Positions 44,200 through 54,555 of a stretch of DNA of 64,000 nt are shown in pieces. Below the pieces are notes generated by a model. It was not told where the DNA came from. It did no database searches and saw only the letters and a list, made by a program, of their open reading frames with translations. Numbering within the stretch: the first letter of the stretch is position 1; each line of letters opens with the position of its first letter. Source of the stretch: Paraburkholderia azotifigens (lineage in GTDB: Bacteria; Pseudomonadota; Gammaproteobacteria; Burkholderiales; Burkholderiaceae); NCBI RefSeq assembly GCF_007995085.1, contig NZ_VOQS01000003.1:930001-994000 (forward strand), given 5' to 3'. Made by a program: the position numbers and the translations under genes.

Positions 44200-45006
44200 T
44201 TAAACCGAGCGCTTATCGCGCTCAACCACAGCATAAGCACTGTGATTATGAATCGACTCGAAGTTCTCAGCTTCGAGCACATAGGCAATGATCCGCTGAT
44301 CAGCATTCAACCGCTGCGCGACATCGCGCACCAGGTCCTCGACGAACTTCGGATTCTCATACGCACGCTCGGTCACGAACTTCTCATCGGGCCGCTTGAG
44401 CAGGCCCCACAGCTCACAAGAAGCCTCTTCCTCAGCGATACGAATCAGATCCTCGACAGCCACATCGTCGATGAGCTCGGCATTGATCGTCACATGCGAA
44501 CGCTGGTTGTGCGCGCCATATTGCGAGATCTTCTTCGAGCACGGGCACAAGCTCGTCACAGGCACCAGAACCTTCAGAAACAACCGCGTTGCGCCGTCGC
44601 GCGCATCGGCCATCAAGGTCACTTCGTAGTCCAGCAGACTCTGCACGCCCGACACGGGCGCCGTCTTGTTGACGAAATACGGGAACGACACTTCGATACG
44701 GCCCGCAGGCGCTTCCAGCTTTTCCAGCATCGACGCAAGCATCGCGCGGAACACCGACGAATCCAGCGGCGCCTTGTTCTCCTCGAGCAGCGCGACGAAG
44801 CGCGACATATGCGTGCCCTTTACTTCGGCGGGCAAATGAACGTCGAGATTCCACGTGCCGACGCTCGGCTGCACGCTGCCGTCCGGCGTGCGAACCGTCA
44901 ACGGATGACGCACCGCCTTCACGCCGACCCGCTGAATCGGAATCTGGCGAGTGTCGAGCGTGCTTTGCACGTCGGGCATAACGAAGGCAGGGTTCATCTG
45001 GTTCAT
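44200..45006 (-). CDS. folE2: GTP cyclohydrolase FolE2
   Basis: A 268-residue type IB GTP cyclohydrolase, which makes dihydroneopterin triphosphate, the first step to folate. The COG1469 active-site block [20 protein letters not shown] has C154 and C156. [13 protein letters not shown] and [23 protein letters not shown] regions follow (here [19 protein letters not shown]). Unlike FolE it can use other metals, which suits zinc-poor growth. It lies downstream of dxs on the same strand after 148 bp. Confidence 0.93.
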   Translation of the reverse strand: MNQMNPAFVMPDVQSTLDTRQIPIQRVGVKAVRHPLTVRTPDGSVQPSVGTWNLDVHLPAEVKGTHMSRFVALLEENKAPLDSSVFRAMLASMLEKLEAPAGRIEVSFPYFVNKTAPVSGVQSLLDYEVTLMADARDGATRLFLKVLVPVTSLCPCSKKISQYGAHNQRSHVTINAELIDDVAVEDLIRIAEEEASCELWGLLKRPDEKFVTERAYENPKFVEDLVRDVAQRLNADQRIIAYVLEAENFESIHNHSAYAVVERDKRSV

Positions 45007-45154
45007 GTTCTTGTCCTCAACTGGCAGCGCGAATCGACGCGCAAAATGACAACCGCCGGCTTGCGCCGGCGGAGCCCGACGGGTACGCGACCCGCCGATT
45101 CATATTGGAGTAGATGCCGCGAGCCGCTGTTCCGTTCCGGATGGCCCGCTGATC

Positions 45155-47053
45155 TTAAGCGACGCGTTTCACCGACTTGCCGCTTGCGTGCTCCACAAAT
45201 CGCTCACGAATGGACTTCGCGATGCCCGCAGCGTCCAGACCGCACGACGCGAGCAGCTTGGCGGGATCTCCGTGATCGATGAAGCGATCGGGAAGGCCCA
45301 ATTGTAGTACGGGTCGGATAACCCCACTCTCCATCATGGCTTCCACGCACGCCGAGCCCGCGCCGCCCATCACGCAGCCCTCTTCGACCGTGACAATCGC
45401 GTCGTGCGTTTCGGCCAGTTCGCGCACCAGATCGGCGTCGACCGGCTTCACGAAACGCATGTTGGCGACGGTTGCATCCAGTTGCTCCGCAGCCGCGAGC
45501 GACGGCGCGACCATCGTGCCGAACGCGAGAATCGCGATGCGCTTACCGGCCGGTTGCGTCGACTGCCGGCGCACTTCGCCCTTGCCGAGCGGCAGCGCGG
45601 CCATCTGCTTGACGGTCGCGACGCCCGTGCCCGCGCCGCGCGGATAGCGCACGGCCGTCGGATTCGGCTGCTGCAGCGCCGTGTACAGCATCTGGCGGCA
45701 TTCGTTTTCGTCCGACGCGGCCATGACCGTCATGTTCGGAATGCAGCGCATAAACGCGAGATCGTAGGCGCCTGCGTGCGTCGCACCGTCCGCGCCGACG
45801 AGGCCTGCACGATCGATTGCGAACACAACGGGCAGGTTCTGAAGCGCTACGTCATGAATCAGCTGGTCATACCCGCGTTGCAGGAACGTCGAGTAGATCG
45901 CGACGACGGGCTTCATGCCTTCCGTCGCGAGGCCGCCCGCGAACGTCACCGCGTGCTGCTCGGCGATGCCGACGTCGTAATAGCGATCCGGGAAGCGCTT
46001 CTCGAACTCGACCATGCCCGAGCCTTCGCGCATCGCGGGCGTGATGCCGACCACGCGCGAGTCCAGCTCGGCCGCATCGCACAGCCATTCACCGAACACT
46101 TGCGTGTAGGTCTTCTTGGCCGGCGTCGTCGACGGCTTGATGCCTTCGGCGGGATTGAACTTGCCCGGGCCGTGATACAGCACGGGATCGGCCTCGGCCA
46201 GCTTGTAGCCCTGGCCCTTCTTCGTCACGACGTGCAGGAATTGCGGACCGCGCAGTTCCTTGATGTTCTGCAGCGTCGGGATCAGCGAGTCGAGATCGTG
46301 ACCGTCGATCGGTCCGATGTAGTTGAAGCCGAACTCTTCGAACAGCGTAGCCGGCACGATCATGCCCTTCGCGTGCTCTTCCAGCTTGCGCGCGAGGTCG
46401 AGCACGGGCGGCGCATGACGCAGCACGCGTTCGACACCGGCGCGCGCCGCCGCGTAAAAGCGGCCCGACATCAGGCGCGCGAGGTGGCGATTCAGCGCGC
46501 CCACGGGCGGCGAGATCGACATGTCGTTGTCGTTGAGGATGACGAGCAGCGGCACGTCGTCTTCGACGCCGGCGTTGTTCATCGCCTCGAAGGCCATGCC
46601 CGCCGTCATCGCGCCGTCGCCGATCACGGCGATCGCGAAGCGGTCTTCGCCGCGCAGCTTGCTGCCGATCGCCATGCCCAGCGCCGCCGAAATCGACGTG
46701 CTCGAATGCGCGGTGCCGAACGTGTCGTACGGCGACTCGTCGCGCTTCGGAAAGCCCGAAATGCCGCCGAGCTGGCGCAGCGTCGACATCTGGTCGCGGC
46801 GTCCCGTCAGAATCTTGTGAGGATAGGTCTGGTGACCCACGTCCCAGACGATGCGGTCGCGCGGCGTGTCGAACACGTAGTGCAGCGCGATCGTCAGTTC
46901 GACCGTGCCGAGGTTGGACGACAGGTGGCCGCCCGTCTGCGACACGCTGTCGAGCACGAAGGCACGCAACTCGTCTGCAAGCGGTTGCAACTGGCGGCGA
47001 TCGAGGCGGCGCAGGTCCGCGGGGTCGTCAATGGTTTTCAGCAAGTCGTACAT
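45155..47053 (-). CDS. dxs: 1-deoxy-D-xylulose-5-phosphate synthase
   Basis: A 632-residue thiamine-diphosphate enzyme joining pyruvate and glyceraldehyde 3-phosphate, the entry to the MEP isoprenoid pathway. Landmarks are the TPP motif [18 protein letters not shown] with later [14 protein letters not shown], the catalytic histidine region [15 protein letters not shown], and [15 protein letters not shown] [19 protein letters not shown]. The start [18 protein letters not shown] is preferred to a longer upstream reading. It follows ispA on the same strand, forming xseB-ispA-dxs. Confidence 0.97.
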   Translation of the reverse strand: MYDLLKTIDDPADLRRLDRRQLQPLADELRAFVLDSVSQTGGHLSSNLGTVELTIALHYVFDTPRDRIVWDVGHQTYPHKILTGRRDQMSTLRQLGGISGFPKRDESPYDTFGTAHSSTSISAALGMAIGSKLRGEDRFAIAVIGDGAMTAGMAFEAMNNAGVEDDVPLLVILNDNDMSISPPVGALNRHLARLMSGRFYAAARAGVERVLRHAPPVLDLARKLEEHAKGMIVPATLFEEFGFNYIGPIDGHDLDSLIPTLQNIKELRGPQFLHVVTKKGQGYKLAEADPVLYHGPGKFNPAEGIKPSTTPAKKTYTQVFGEWLCDAAELDSRVVGITPAMREGSGMVEFEKRFPDRYYDVGIAEQHAVTFAGGLATEGMKPVVAIYSTFLQRGYDQLIHDVALQNLPVVFAIDRAGLVGADGATHAGAYDLAFMRCIPNMTVMAASDENECRQMLYTALQQPNPTAVRYPRGAGTGVATVKQMAALPLGKGEVRRQSTQPAGKRIAILAFGTMVAPSLAAAEQLDATVANMRFVKPVDADLVRELAETHDAIVTVEEGCVMGGAGSACVEAMMESGVIRPVLQLGLPDRFIDHGDPAKLLASCGLDAAGIAKSIRERFVEHASGKSVKRVA

Positions 47054-47149
47054 CGTCGTTCCATTGTAGGAAAACTTACGCGCCCGCACTTCATTCGCGC
47101 ACACCCGAAAAGTCTTGTGCGGGCGGCGGGCTTTCGCGTTACAGCTACA

Positions 47150-48043
47150 TCAGCTGACCCGGTTCACCACGAGGTCAGCCAGCTCGGCGAGCCGCTGTGC
47201 GCGGGCGCCAAAGGGTGCGAGTGCGTCGTGCGCGTCGCTGCGCAGTTGCGCAGCCAGCGTGCGCGAGGCGTCGAGCCCGATAATCGACACGTAGGTCGGC
47301 TTGCCGTCCTTCGCGTCCTTTCCAGCCGTTTTGCCAAGCGTCGCGGAATCGGTCGTGACGTCGAGAATGTCGTCGACGACCTGAAACGCGAGGCCCACGG
47401 CAGCAGAATAGGCGTCAAGCGCCTGCAGCGCCTTCGCATCCGGCCCGCCGTTGTCCAATTGGCCCGTCAACGCACCCATGCGCACGGCCGCGCGCAACAG
47501 CGCGCCCGTCTTCAGGCGGTGCATCGTTTCGAGCTGCGGGCGCGTCAGCGTATGGCCGACGCTCGCCAGATCGATCGCCTGGCCGCCCGCCATGCCGATC
47601 GAGCCGCTCGCCAGCGCCAGTTCGCGCACCAGCGCGGCCTGCTGCGCCGGCGAGAACACATCCGATGTCAGCGCAACGAAGGCCTGCGACTGCAGCGCGT
47701 CGCCGACCAGCAGCGCCGTCGCTTCGTCATATTTGACGTGTACCGTGGGCTTGCCGCGGCGCAGATCGTCGTCGTCCATGCAGGGCATGTCGTCGTGCAC
47801 GAGCGAATAGACGTGGATCATCTCCAGCGCCGCCGACGCCGCGTCGAGGCCCTCGGCCTTCGCACCCGTCAGTTCGCCTGCAGCATGACAAAGCAACGGG
47901 CGGACCCGCTTGCCGCCGCCAAGCACGGCGTAACGCATCGCTTCATGCAGCCCGGCAGGCTCGATCGATTCGGCCGGCAAGTATTGTTCGAGTGCGCTCT
48001 CCACCCGGTCCAGCACCGAGCGCATCCATTGTTCGAAGGTCAT
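47150..48043 (-). CDS. ispA: Farnesyl diphosphate synthase (polyprenyl synthetase)
   Basis: A 297-residue all-helical prenyltransferase making C15-diphosphate from IPP and DMAPP. The first aspartate-rich motif is DDMPCMDDDDLRRG and the second is FQVVDDILDVT. GGGKRVRPLLCHAAGEL near the N-terminus binds IPP. Its ATG overlaps the xseB stop (ATGA). It feeds on MEP-pathway products that start with the dxs enzyme next door. Confidence 0.95.
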   Translation of the reverse strand: MTFEQWMRSVLDRVESALEQYLPAESIEPAGLHEAMRYAVLGGGKRVRPLLCHAAGELTGAKAEGLDAASAALEMIHVYSLVHDDMPCMDDDDLRRGKPTVHVKYDEATALLVGDALQSQAFVALTSDVFSPAQQAALVRELALASGSIGMAGGQAIDLASVGHTLTRPQLETMHRLKTGALLRAAVRMGALTGQLDNGGPDAKALQALDAYSAAVGLAFQVVDDILDVTTDSATLGKTAGKDAKDGKPTYVSIIGLDASRTLAAQLRSDAHDALAPFGARAQRLAELADLVVNRVS

Positions 48044-48357
48044 AGATCGTCTCCGCTGTCGCCAGCGGTTGTACCTGCAGTGTTCACGGGAAGCGGCTTG
48101 AGCGTCTCGCCATCGAGGACACGCACCTGCTGCTCCACTTTCTCGAGCTGTTGCTGGCAGAACGCCACGAGCACGGCGCCTCGCCGGTAAGCCGACAGCG
48201 ACTCCTCCAGGTTGAGGCTGCCGCCCTCCATGCGCCCGACGAGCCCTTCCAGCTCCGCCAGCGCCGCCTCGTAGCTTTCGGGCAGCGGGGTATTGTCGGA
48301 ACCTTCCGCGCTGGTGGGGGACAAACCAGCCGTATCGGTGGGAGCCGTCTTCGCCAT
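48040..48357 (-). CDS. xseB: Exodeoxyribonuclease VII small subunit
   Basis: A 105-residue helical subunit needed with XseA for single-strand exonuclease activity. The conserved block is YEAALAELEGLVGRMEGGSL followed by NLEESLSAYRRGAVLVAFCQQQLEKVEQQV. The methionine at 48357 (MAKTAPTDTAG) is taken; an earlier ATG four codons up is possible. The stop overlaps the ispA start by four bases. Confidence 0.93.
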   Translation of the reverse strand: MAKTAPTDTAGLSPTSAEGSDNTPLPESYEAALAELEGLVGRMEGGSLNLEESLSAYRRGAVLVAFCQQQLEKVEQQVRVLDGETLKPLPVNTAGTTAGDSGDDL

Positions 48358-48643
48358 GAATCGTCGCAAAATTAAAACAAGTCGGACATTCTACGGCAAA
48401 AGCAACATTTCCGACCTGTAAGCGCACCAATGGCACTTGGCGCGACGCTTGCGCAACACTTCGGACGATAGAAAAAAATCCAACGTTTGCGCGTCGAAAT
48501 CGCGAACTTCCACGACATTTTTAACCCAAATCAGGCACTTAGTCGCCCCAAGGAGGGGGAAACAGGTATAATCGCGGGCTCCCTAAATCGAATCTTCGAT
48601 GGTTGGGTTGTTCACTGCTTTCACGTCTTCATCGGGAGTGGGA
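48358..48643. other. 286-bp divergent region between xseB and the Rieske oxygenase
   Basis: A TATAAT lies at 48567-48572 on the plus strand, about 70 bases before the oxygenase ATG, and is a probable -10. No good -35 is present. An inspected TGGCAC-like motif near 48430 does not have the GG/GC spacing of a sigma-54 site. Confidence 0.4.
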
Positions 48644-49750
48644 ATGTCCAATCTGAGCAATGCATTGCAGCTGAAGGCTATCCACAGCCAGCTGCCAGTC
48701 ACGGCTTACTTTGACCAGGCGCTTCACCAGCGCGAACTCGAAACCCTTTTCAAGAAAGGTCCTCGCTACGTCGGGCACGAACTCATGGTTCCCGAAGCGG
48801 GTAACTATTTCGCCTTGCCCAGCGAAAGCGAGGGGCGCGTGCTCGTTCGCAACCAGCAGTCGCAGATCGAACTGCTGTCGAACGTATGCCGTCACCGTCA
48901 GGCGATCATGCTGAACGGCCGCGGGCAGACGGAGAACATCGTCTGTCCTCTGCACCGCTGGACCTACGACCTGAACGGTCAGTTGCTCGGCGCGCCGCAT
49001 TTCGCCGACAACCCTTGCCTGAATCTCGGCGCCTCGCAGTTGCAAAGCTGGAACGGCCTGCTGTTCGAATCGCAGGGACGCGACGTCGCGAAAGATCTGA
49101 CGCGCCTCGGCACGGCGAAGCATTTCGACTTCACGGACTACATGTTCGATCACTTCGAAGTGCACGAGTGCAACTACAACTGGAAGACCTTTATCGAGGT
49201 CTATCTGGAGGACTATCACGTCGTACCGTTCCATCCGGGCCTCGGCAGCTTCGTCAATTGTGACGATCTGAAGTGGGAGTTCGGCGACTGGTACAGCGTG
49301 CAGACGGTTGGCGTGCACAACGAGCTCGCGCGTCCGGGCAGCCCGACGTATCGCAAATGGCACGACGAAGTGCTGCGTTACCGCGAAGGCAAGATGCCCG
49401 AGTTCGGCGCAATCTGGATGGTGTACTACCCCGGCATCATGATCGAGTGGTATCCGCACGTGCTCGTCGTGTCGTGGCTGATTCCGCGCGGCCCGCAGCA
49501 CACCACGAACATCGTCGAGTTCTATTACCCTGAAGAAATCGCGCTGTTCGAGCGTGACTTCGTCGAGGCCGAGCGGGCCGCATACATGGAAACGGCGCGT
49601 GAAGACGACGAGATCGCCGAGCGCATGGACGCAGGCCGCCGCGCGCTGCTGGACCGTGGCGAATCGCAGGTCGGTCCGTACCAGAGCCCGATGGAAGACG
49701 GCATGCAGCACTTCCACGAGTTCCTGCGCCGCGAACTCGGCACGATCTGA
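48644..49750 (+). CDS. Rieske non-heme iron oxygenase, alpha-type subunit
   Basis: A 368-residue oxygenase. The Rieske [2Fe-2S] centre is C82-x-H84 and C101-x2-H104 (VCRHRQAIML and VCPLHRW). The catalytic iron site in the C-terminal domain is D190/H192/H197 in VYLEDYHVVPFHPG. GGGAGTGGGA precedes the ATG; an upstream in-frame start would place the Rieske domain too far in. Ring-hydroxylating oxygenase alpha subunits usually need a reductase, which is not encoded nearby. The substrate is unknown, and some members act on amines or choline-type compounds. Confidence 0.85.
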   Translation: MSNLSNALQLKAIHSQLPVTAYFDQALHQRELETLFKKGPRYVGHELMVPEAGNYFALPSESEGRVLVRNQQSQIELLSNVCRHRQAIMLNGRGQTENIVCPLHRWTYDLNGQLLGAPHFADNPCLNLGASQLQSWNGLLFESQGRDVAKDLTRLGTAKHFDFTDYMFDHFEVHECNYNWKTFIEVYLEDYHVVPFHPGLGSFVNCDDLKWEFGDWYSVQTVGVHNELARPGSPTYRKWHDEVLRYREGKMPEFGAIWMVYYPGIMIEWYPHVLVVSWLIPRGPQHTTNIVEFYYPEEIALFERDFVEAERAAYMETAREDDEIAERMDAGRRALLDRGESQVGPYQSPMEDGMQHFHEFLRRELGTI

Positions 49751-49781
49751 TGCACCTGGCCGAACGGCTATGAACGAGGAA

Positions 49782-49807
49782 AGACGGGCTTCGGCCCGTC
49801 TTTTTTG
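49782..49807 (+). terminator. Terminator after the Rieske oxygenase
   Basis: AGACGGGC-TTCG-GCCCGTCT followed by TTTTT, a compact perfect hairpin 30 bases after the stop codon. Confidence 0.9.
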
Positions 49808-49861
49808 TTTAGACTAGAGATATCGTTCGGCGCAGCCGAAGCCAGTCTCTCAGGAGCCGTC

Positions 49862-50734
49862 ATGCCACACACTCACTACACCACCCTGATCTCCGCAGGC
49901 AATCTCGCCGAACGTCTCGCCGCCGCGCCCGGCAGCGTGTTCATCGCCGATTGCCGTTTCGACCTCGTCGACACGGAAGCGGGCGAGCAGGCCTACGCGG
50001 CGGGTCATCTGCCGCAAGCACACTACCTTCATCTCGACCGCGACCTGTCCGGCGCAAAGACGGGCAGCAACGGGCGGCATCCGTTGCCGGACCGGCAGGC
50101 GCTGGTCAACCGTCTCGTCGCACTCGGTCTCAAGCAAGGCCAGCAGGTCGTCGCGTACGACGCGCAAGGCGGCACGTACGCCGCGCGTCTGTGGTGGCTG
50201 CTGCGCTGGCTGGGTCACGATTCCGTCGCGCTGCTCGATGGCGGCCTGCAGGCCTGGGAAGCGGCCGGCCAGCCGCTGACGCAAGACGCGCCGCCCAAGG
50301 CGGCAGGCGATTTCAAGGCAGGTGCCCCGCTTGCCGTGACGGTGGATGCACAGGCAGTCGAGCGCAACATCGGCACCAAAGAGCGCGTGGTGATCGACGC
50401 GCGTGCGGCCGATCGCTATCGCGGCGAGAACGAGACGCTCGATCGCGTCGGCGGCCATATTCCGGGCGCGCGCAATCGCTTCTTCAAGGACAACCTGACG
50501 GCGGACGGCCGCTTCAAGTCCGCTCACACGCTGCGCGACGAGTTCAACGCGGTGATTCCTGCGGGCGTATCGGCCGAGCACGTGGTGCTTCAATGCGGCT
50601 CGGGCGTCACTGCGTGCCACAATGCGCTCGCGATGGAAATCGCCGGCATGCATGGTGCGGCGTTGTATCCGGGATCCTGGAGCGAATGGAGTTCGGACAC
50701 GGCGCGGCCAGTGGCGACGGGCGCCAATCCGTAA
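49862..50734 (+). CDS. sseA: 3-mercaptopyruvate / thiosulfate sulfurtransferase
   Basis: A 290-residue two-domain rhodanese. The C-terminal catalytic loop is LQCGSGVTACHN with C245; the CGSGVTA form is typical of mercaptopyruvate sulfurtransferases such as SseA. The N-terminal rhodanese domain (FIADCRFDLVDTEAGEQAYA) is inactive-type, with no matching loop cysteine. It transfers sulfur to thiol acceptors or cyanide. GGAGCC lies before the ATG. Confidence 0.9.
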   Translation: MPHTHYTTLISAGNLAERLAAAPGSVFIADCRFDLVDTEAGEQAYAAGHLPQAHYLHLDRDLSGAKTGSNGRHPLPDRQALVNRLVALGLKQGQQVVAYDAQGGTYAARLWWLLRWLGHDSVALLDGGLQAWEAAGQPLTQDAPPKAAGDFKAGAPLAVTVDAQAVERNIGTKERVVIDARAADRYRGENETLDRVGGHIPGARNRFFKDNLTADGRFKSAHTLRDEFNAVIPAGVSAEHVVLQCGSGVTACHNALAMEIAGMHGAALYPGSWSEWSSDTARPVATGANP

Positions 50735-50741
50735 CAGGTAG

Positions 50742-50803
50742 CGCTTTTGCGGCGCGGGCATCGTGCGAATGCCCACGCCGCCTCGCGCAAAAAAGCAAAA
50801 GCA
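50742..50803. repeat. Hairpin in the sseA / leucine dehydrogenase convergent gap
   Basis: GGCGCGGGCAT and ATGCCCACGCC pair with one mismatch around CGTGCGA. Flanking TTTTGCG and CGCAAAA extend the stem. It has no U-tract in either direction, so it is only a likely transcription pause or boundary for two convergent genes. Confidence 0.5.
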
Positions 50804-50817
50804 ACTGGCGCAAACAA

Positions 50818-51891
50818 TCAGACGCGCTGCATCATCTCCCGCGCCCACACAACAGCGGCGCGCCCCGGCGCAACACCTGTCACCTTCACTCGCTCGGCCA
50901 GTTCGAACACACGCGGCCCGATCTGCGCGACCTCGTCGAGCACGGCCTGCTTGTCGGCCGAACCCAGGTATTCGCGCACACAGCTGATAATCCCGCCCGC
51001 GTTCACGAGAAAATCCGGCGCGTAGAAGATGCCCCGCCGATGCAGCGTGTCGCCCTCGGCCAGCGACATCAGCTGATTGTTCGCCCCGCCCGCGATCACC
51101 TTGAACTGGCAATTCGCCGCGACGGCTTCCGTGATCGAGCCGCCGAGCGCGCACGGCGCGAACACGTCAGCATTCACAGACGCGATACGCGCGATATCCG
51201 CGATCTGAGCGCCGAACATCTGCTGCGCACGCTCCGTCTTGCCCGCATCGATATCCGACACGATCAGTTGCGCGCCCGCACGATGCAGCCGCTCGCACAG
51301 ATCCCAACCCACCGAACCCAGGCCCTGCACGGCAACAGAGATGCCGTCGAGTGTGTCGCGGCCGAGCGCGACCTGCACCGCAGCCTTCAGGCCGACGAAC
51401 ACGCCGTACGCGGTTCGCGGCGACGGGTTGCCGCCGTACACATCGTTGTCGCGCGGAATACCGCTCACATACGGCGTTTCGCCCTGCACGGCGCGCATGT
51501 CGTCGGCGGTCGTGCCGACGTCTTCCGCTGTCAGATAGACGCCGCCGAGCGATTGCACGAGCCGGCCAAACGCCTTGAACAGCGCAACACGGTCCATCTG
51601 CTCCGGGCGCTTCAGGATCACCGCCTTGCCACCGCCGAACGGCAGACCGGCGAGCGCATTCTTGAACGCCATCCCTTGCGACAGACGCAGCGCGTCGTGA
51701 TACGCCTCGTACTCCGATGCGTACTGCCAGTATCGGCAGCCGCCGAACGCCGGGCCGCGCGCCGTGCTGTACACGGCGATCACGGCTTGCAGCCCGGAGT
51801 CGGCATCGCTGGCCACGACAATGCGTTCGTGTGCCGGTTCGCCGTGAAGTCCGAAAAGCGTTCCAGCAAAATTCGTCGTCAGTCGGTCCAT
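50818..51891 (-). CDS. Leu/Phe/Val dehydrogenase
   Basis: A 357-residue NAD-dependent amino-acid dehydrogenase that oxidatively deaminates branched-chain or aromatic amino acids. Substrate-site lysines are K77 in GMAFKNALAG and K89 in GGGKAVILK; GPAFGGCRYW and TAEDVGTTADDM are typical. The Rossmann motif is VAVQGLGSVGWDLCERL. The ATG at 51891 (MDRLTTNFAGTLFGLHG) has GGAAGGA before it. It is divergent from an Lrp regulator, which probably controls it. Confidence 0.9.
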   Translation of the reverse strand: MDRLTTNFAGTLFGLHGEPAHERIVVASDADSGLQAVIAVYSTARGPAFGGCRYWQYASEYEAYHDALRLSQGMAFKNALAGLPFGGGKAVILKRPEQMDRVALFKAFGRLVQSLGGVYLTAEDVGTTADDMRAVQGETPYVSGIPRDNDVYGGNPSPRTAYGVFVGLKAAVQVALGRDTLDGISVAVQGLGSVGWDLCERLHRAGAQLIVSDIDAGKTERAQQMFGAQIADIARIASVNADVFAPCALGGSITEAVAANCQFKVIAGGANNQLMSLAEGDTLHRRGIFYAPDFLVNAGGIISCVREYLGSADKQAVLDEVAQIGPRVFELAERVKVTGVAPGRAAVVWAREMMQRV

Positions 51892-52152
51892 CTGTGTTCC
51901 TTCCTTGTGGGCAGGCAGTTGAGTCCGCGCGAAGCGATGGCTTCGCGCCGGCTGGCCGCGTGTCATCCGGGTCGCGAATGCATACGGCTGAAGGTTCGGT
52001 GCCGTCGCACTGCGCGAGGCACCCGGTAGCAAAAGTGTATGTGGCCAAATCTGGAAATTCGTTCTGTTAATCTGGCAATACGGCTGCCATGCCAGAATAA
52101 TCGACCAGCGAAACGCGATATAAAAAGACGAATCGTCTGCAAGGGAGACAAC
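51892..52152. other. 261-bp divergent region between leucine dehydrogenase and Lrp regulator
   Basis: It probably contains both promoters and the regulator's sites. The segment from about 52035 to 52130 is more A/T-rich than its surroundings, as expected for an Lrp-type target, but I cannot define a single palindrome. Confidence 0.4.
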
Positions 52153-52611
52153 ATGAAACTGGACGCTACCGATCAACGGATCTTGCGCGAGCTGCGCAAC
52201 GACGGACGCCTGTCGAATGCAAAGCTGGCCGAGCGCGTCGGCCTGTCGGCGACGCCGTGCTGGAACCGCGTGCGTGCACTCGAAGAAGCGGGTGTGATCG
52301 AAGGGTACGCGGCGCTCCTCAATCAGAAAGCACTCGGCCTGCCCGATACGGTGATCATCGAGGTGAAGCTCGCGAAGCACGACGAGCGGACGCTGGATCG
52401 CTTCGGCGAAGCGCTCGCCGATCTGCCCGAAGTCGTCGAGGCGTTTCTGGTGTCGGGGGAATACGACTATCTGATCAAGGTCGCCGTCGCCGGAACGGAA
52501 GGCTACGAGTCGTTTCTGCGGCGCAAGCTGTATCGCTTGCCCGGCTTTCAGGACAGCCGCTCGATCTTCGCGCTGCGCTGCCTCAAACGCTCGGTATCCG
52601 TCGAACCTTGA
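52153..52611 (+). CDS. Lrp/AsnC-family transcriptional regulator
   Basis: A 152-residue regulator with an N-terminal winged HTH (LDATDQRILRELRNDGRLSN, then GLSATPCWNRVRALEEAGVI) and a C-terminal RAM/AsnC effector domain (VIIEVKLAKHDERTLDRF; FLVSGEYDYLIKVAVAG). GGGAGA precedes the ATG. Its divergent partner is the leucine-dehydrogenase-type gene, matching a BkdR-like arrangement. Confidence 0.9.
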   Translation: MKLDATDQRILRELRNDGRLSNAKLAERVGLSATPCWNRVRALEEAGVIEGYAALLNQKALGLPDTVIIEVKLAKHDERTLDRFGEALADLPEVVEAFLVSGEYDYLIKVAVAGTEGYESFLRRKLYRLPGFQDSRSIFALRCLKRSVSVEP

Positions 52612-52617
52612 AGGCGC

Positions 52618-54555
52618 TTACGCCGTGAGCGTCTGCTCGTCGAACGGCATCGGCATGCCGAAGTAAAACCCTTGCATCACCGTGCAGCCGAGTCCGCGCA
52701 GCACGTTCGCCTGCGCTTCCGTCTGCACGCCTTCCGCCACGCAGGTCAATTCAAGCGAGCGGCACAGCTCGACGATGCTGCGCACGATGTCCTGCGCCGC
52801 CGGATCGGCGTCGATGCGGTCGAGAAAGCCGCGGTCGATCTTGATCTTGTCCAGCGGCAGCCGGTGGATGCACGTGAGGCTCGAATAGCCGGTGCCGAAA
52901 TCGTCGAGCGAGATATGCGCGCCAAGCCGTTTGAAGGCCTCGAGCGACGCGGACGCCTGCTCGAAATCCTGGATGACGGCCGTCTCCGTCACTTCGAACG
53001 TCAGGCGCGAGGGCTCGATGCCGCTGTCGCGAACGATCTCCGCGATATTCGCCACCGCCTCGGCCGAGCCGATATCGCGCGCCGACAGATTGAAGGCAAC
53101 GCGCACGGACGGATCGCATTCTTGCATCGTCGCAAGCACCTTGCGCAGCAGCGCAACCGTCACGACGTGAATGAAATCGCTGCGCTCGGCGACCTTGATG
53201 AACAGCGACGGCGGCACCGCGCCGAGTGTGGGACTGTCCCATCGCGCGAGCGCTTCGTACGACACGATCCGCTCGCGGACCACATCGACGATCGGCTGGA
53301 AATGCAGCGACATTTCGCGCTCCAGATCCGCCTGCCGCAGCGCCTGCTCGATCTGTCCAAGCTCGCGGATCTGCTTCTCATGTTCCGACGAGAAAATCGT
53401 CGTGCAGCCGCGGCGATGTTCCTTGGCGAAGTACAGCGCGTAGTCCGCGCGCTCGAACAGCTGTGCGGGCGACAGGCCCGCATCGGGATAAATCGCGAAA
53501 CCGAGCGACCCCGACAGCCGCGCTGTCGCGCCGGGCCATGCATATGGCGCGCGCAGCGTCTCGCAGATCGCCGCGCCGATCGCGCGCAGTTCCTGCGGTT
53601 CGCGCACGTTCGTCACGAGCAGGCCAAACTCGTCGCCGCCCAGACGCGCGAGCCGGATGCGCGGCTCCGACAGTTCCAGCAGCCGCCGGCCGACTTCCTC
53701 CAGCACGCGATCGCCCGCGCCGTGTCCGTACAGATCGTTGACCTGCTTGAAGCCATCGAGATCGATCACGCCGACGGCAAAGCGCTCGCCCTCAACCTCC
53801 GATGCCTGAAAAAGCGCGTCGAGATCCGCGAGAAAACGCCGGCGGTTCGGCAGCCTCGTCAGGTTGTCGAGATTGGCGAGGCGCGAGTTTTCGTCGCTCA
53901 GCCGTTGCAGTTCGGCCTGCTTCGCCTGCAATGCGTGCTTCGATGCGACGAGATTCGCGAAGTCGCGATAGTAGGTGAGCAAAACGAAGATCATCGCGAC
54001 GGCGACGAGCAGCATGTTGATCGCGATCGCGACGAGCACTGCGTTTTGCGTCAGCGAAAAGAACAGCGAGAACGGCACGATCACGACAGCCGTCAACAGC
54101 AACGCGGCCTTGCGCATGTGCATCAGGCAGAAGATGCAGCCGATCACCGTAATCGACATGTAGAAAGCCACGTGCGCGCGTGCGTACGGGTCGCCATACG
54201 GAAAGAGCAGCAGGCCCCAGCCCGTGAAGATCACGCCCAAAAGCGCGATCAGCCAGACGGTCGTCTTGAGCCGCGCCGCAACCTCTTCGTCCGTCAGCGA
54301 CGCGAGGTGCTGTCTGCGCCGCACCCACACGACGAGCCGCACGGCACACGCGCTGCACATGGCCGCGGGCAGCCAGATCGCGAGCCACGCGGGCGCGACG
54401 CCCGCATGCGTGACGGCCACCGCGATGCTGTTGATCACGAGGATCACATACAGCAACGGCAACTGGCGCGAAAACGCGTCGAACTGCGAGCGCGAGAGCG
54501 CGGCCTGTTCGGCCGGATCGGTACGAAACGATGCGGGATCCTGCGGGCGAATCAT
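52618..54555 (-). CDS. Diguanylate cyclase/phosphodiesterase with membrane sensor (GGDEF-EAL)
   Basis: A 645-residue membrane protein. An N-terminal membrane domain of about six helices (residues 31-196) leads into a coiled linker (SKHALQAKQAELQRLSDEN), then GGDEF (catalytic GGDEF at 306-310) and EAL (SYEALARWD at 432-440). The EAL ligands NLSARD, EVTET, DDFGTGYSS and EGVQTEAQ are present. No RxxD inhibitory site precedes GGDEF. Both c-di-GMP synthesis and breakdown are therefore possible. The start is set by the MIRPQDPASF context. Confidence 0.9.
   Translation of the reverse strand: MIRPQDPASFRTDPAEQAALSRSQFDAFSRQLPLLYVILVINSIAVAVTHAGVAPAWLAIWLPAAMCSACAVRLVVWVRRRQHLASLTDEEVAARLKTTVWLIALLGVIFTGWGLLLFPYGDPYARAHVAFYMSITVIGCIFCLMHMRKAALLLTAVVIVPFSLFFSLTQNAVLVAIAINMLLVAVAMIFVLLTYYRDFANLVASKHALQAKQAELQRLSDENSRLANLDNLTRLPNRRRFLADLDALFQASEVEGERFAVGVIDLDGFKQVNDLYGHGAGDRVLEEVGRRLLELSEPRIRLARLGGDEFGLLVTNVREPQELRAIGAAICETLRAPYAWPGATARLSGSLGFAIYPDAGLSPAQLFERADYALYFAKEHRRGCTTIFSSEHEKQIRELGQIEQALRQADLEREMSLHFQPIVDVVRERIVSYEALARWDSPTLGAVPPSLFIKVAERSDFIHVVTVALLRKVLATMQECDPSVRVAFNLSARDIGSAEAVANIAEIVRDSGIEPSRLTFEVTETAVIQDFEQASASLEAFKRLGAHISLDDFGTGYSSLTCIHRLPLDKIKIDRGFLDRIDADPAAQDIVRSIVELCRSLELTCVAEGVQTEAQANVLRGLGCTVMQGFYFGMPMPFDEQTLTA

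Noticed and set aside
48429..48455. A TGGCAC-like sigma-54 motif upstream of the Rieske gene
   Set aside because: The required GG and GC dinucleotides are not at the right spacing, and the direction and distance do not fit.
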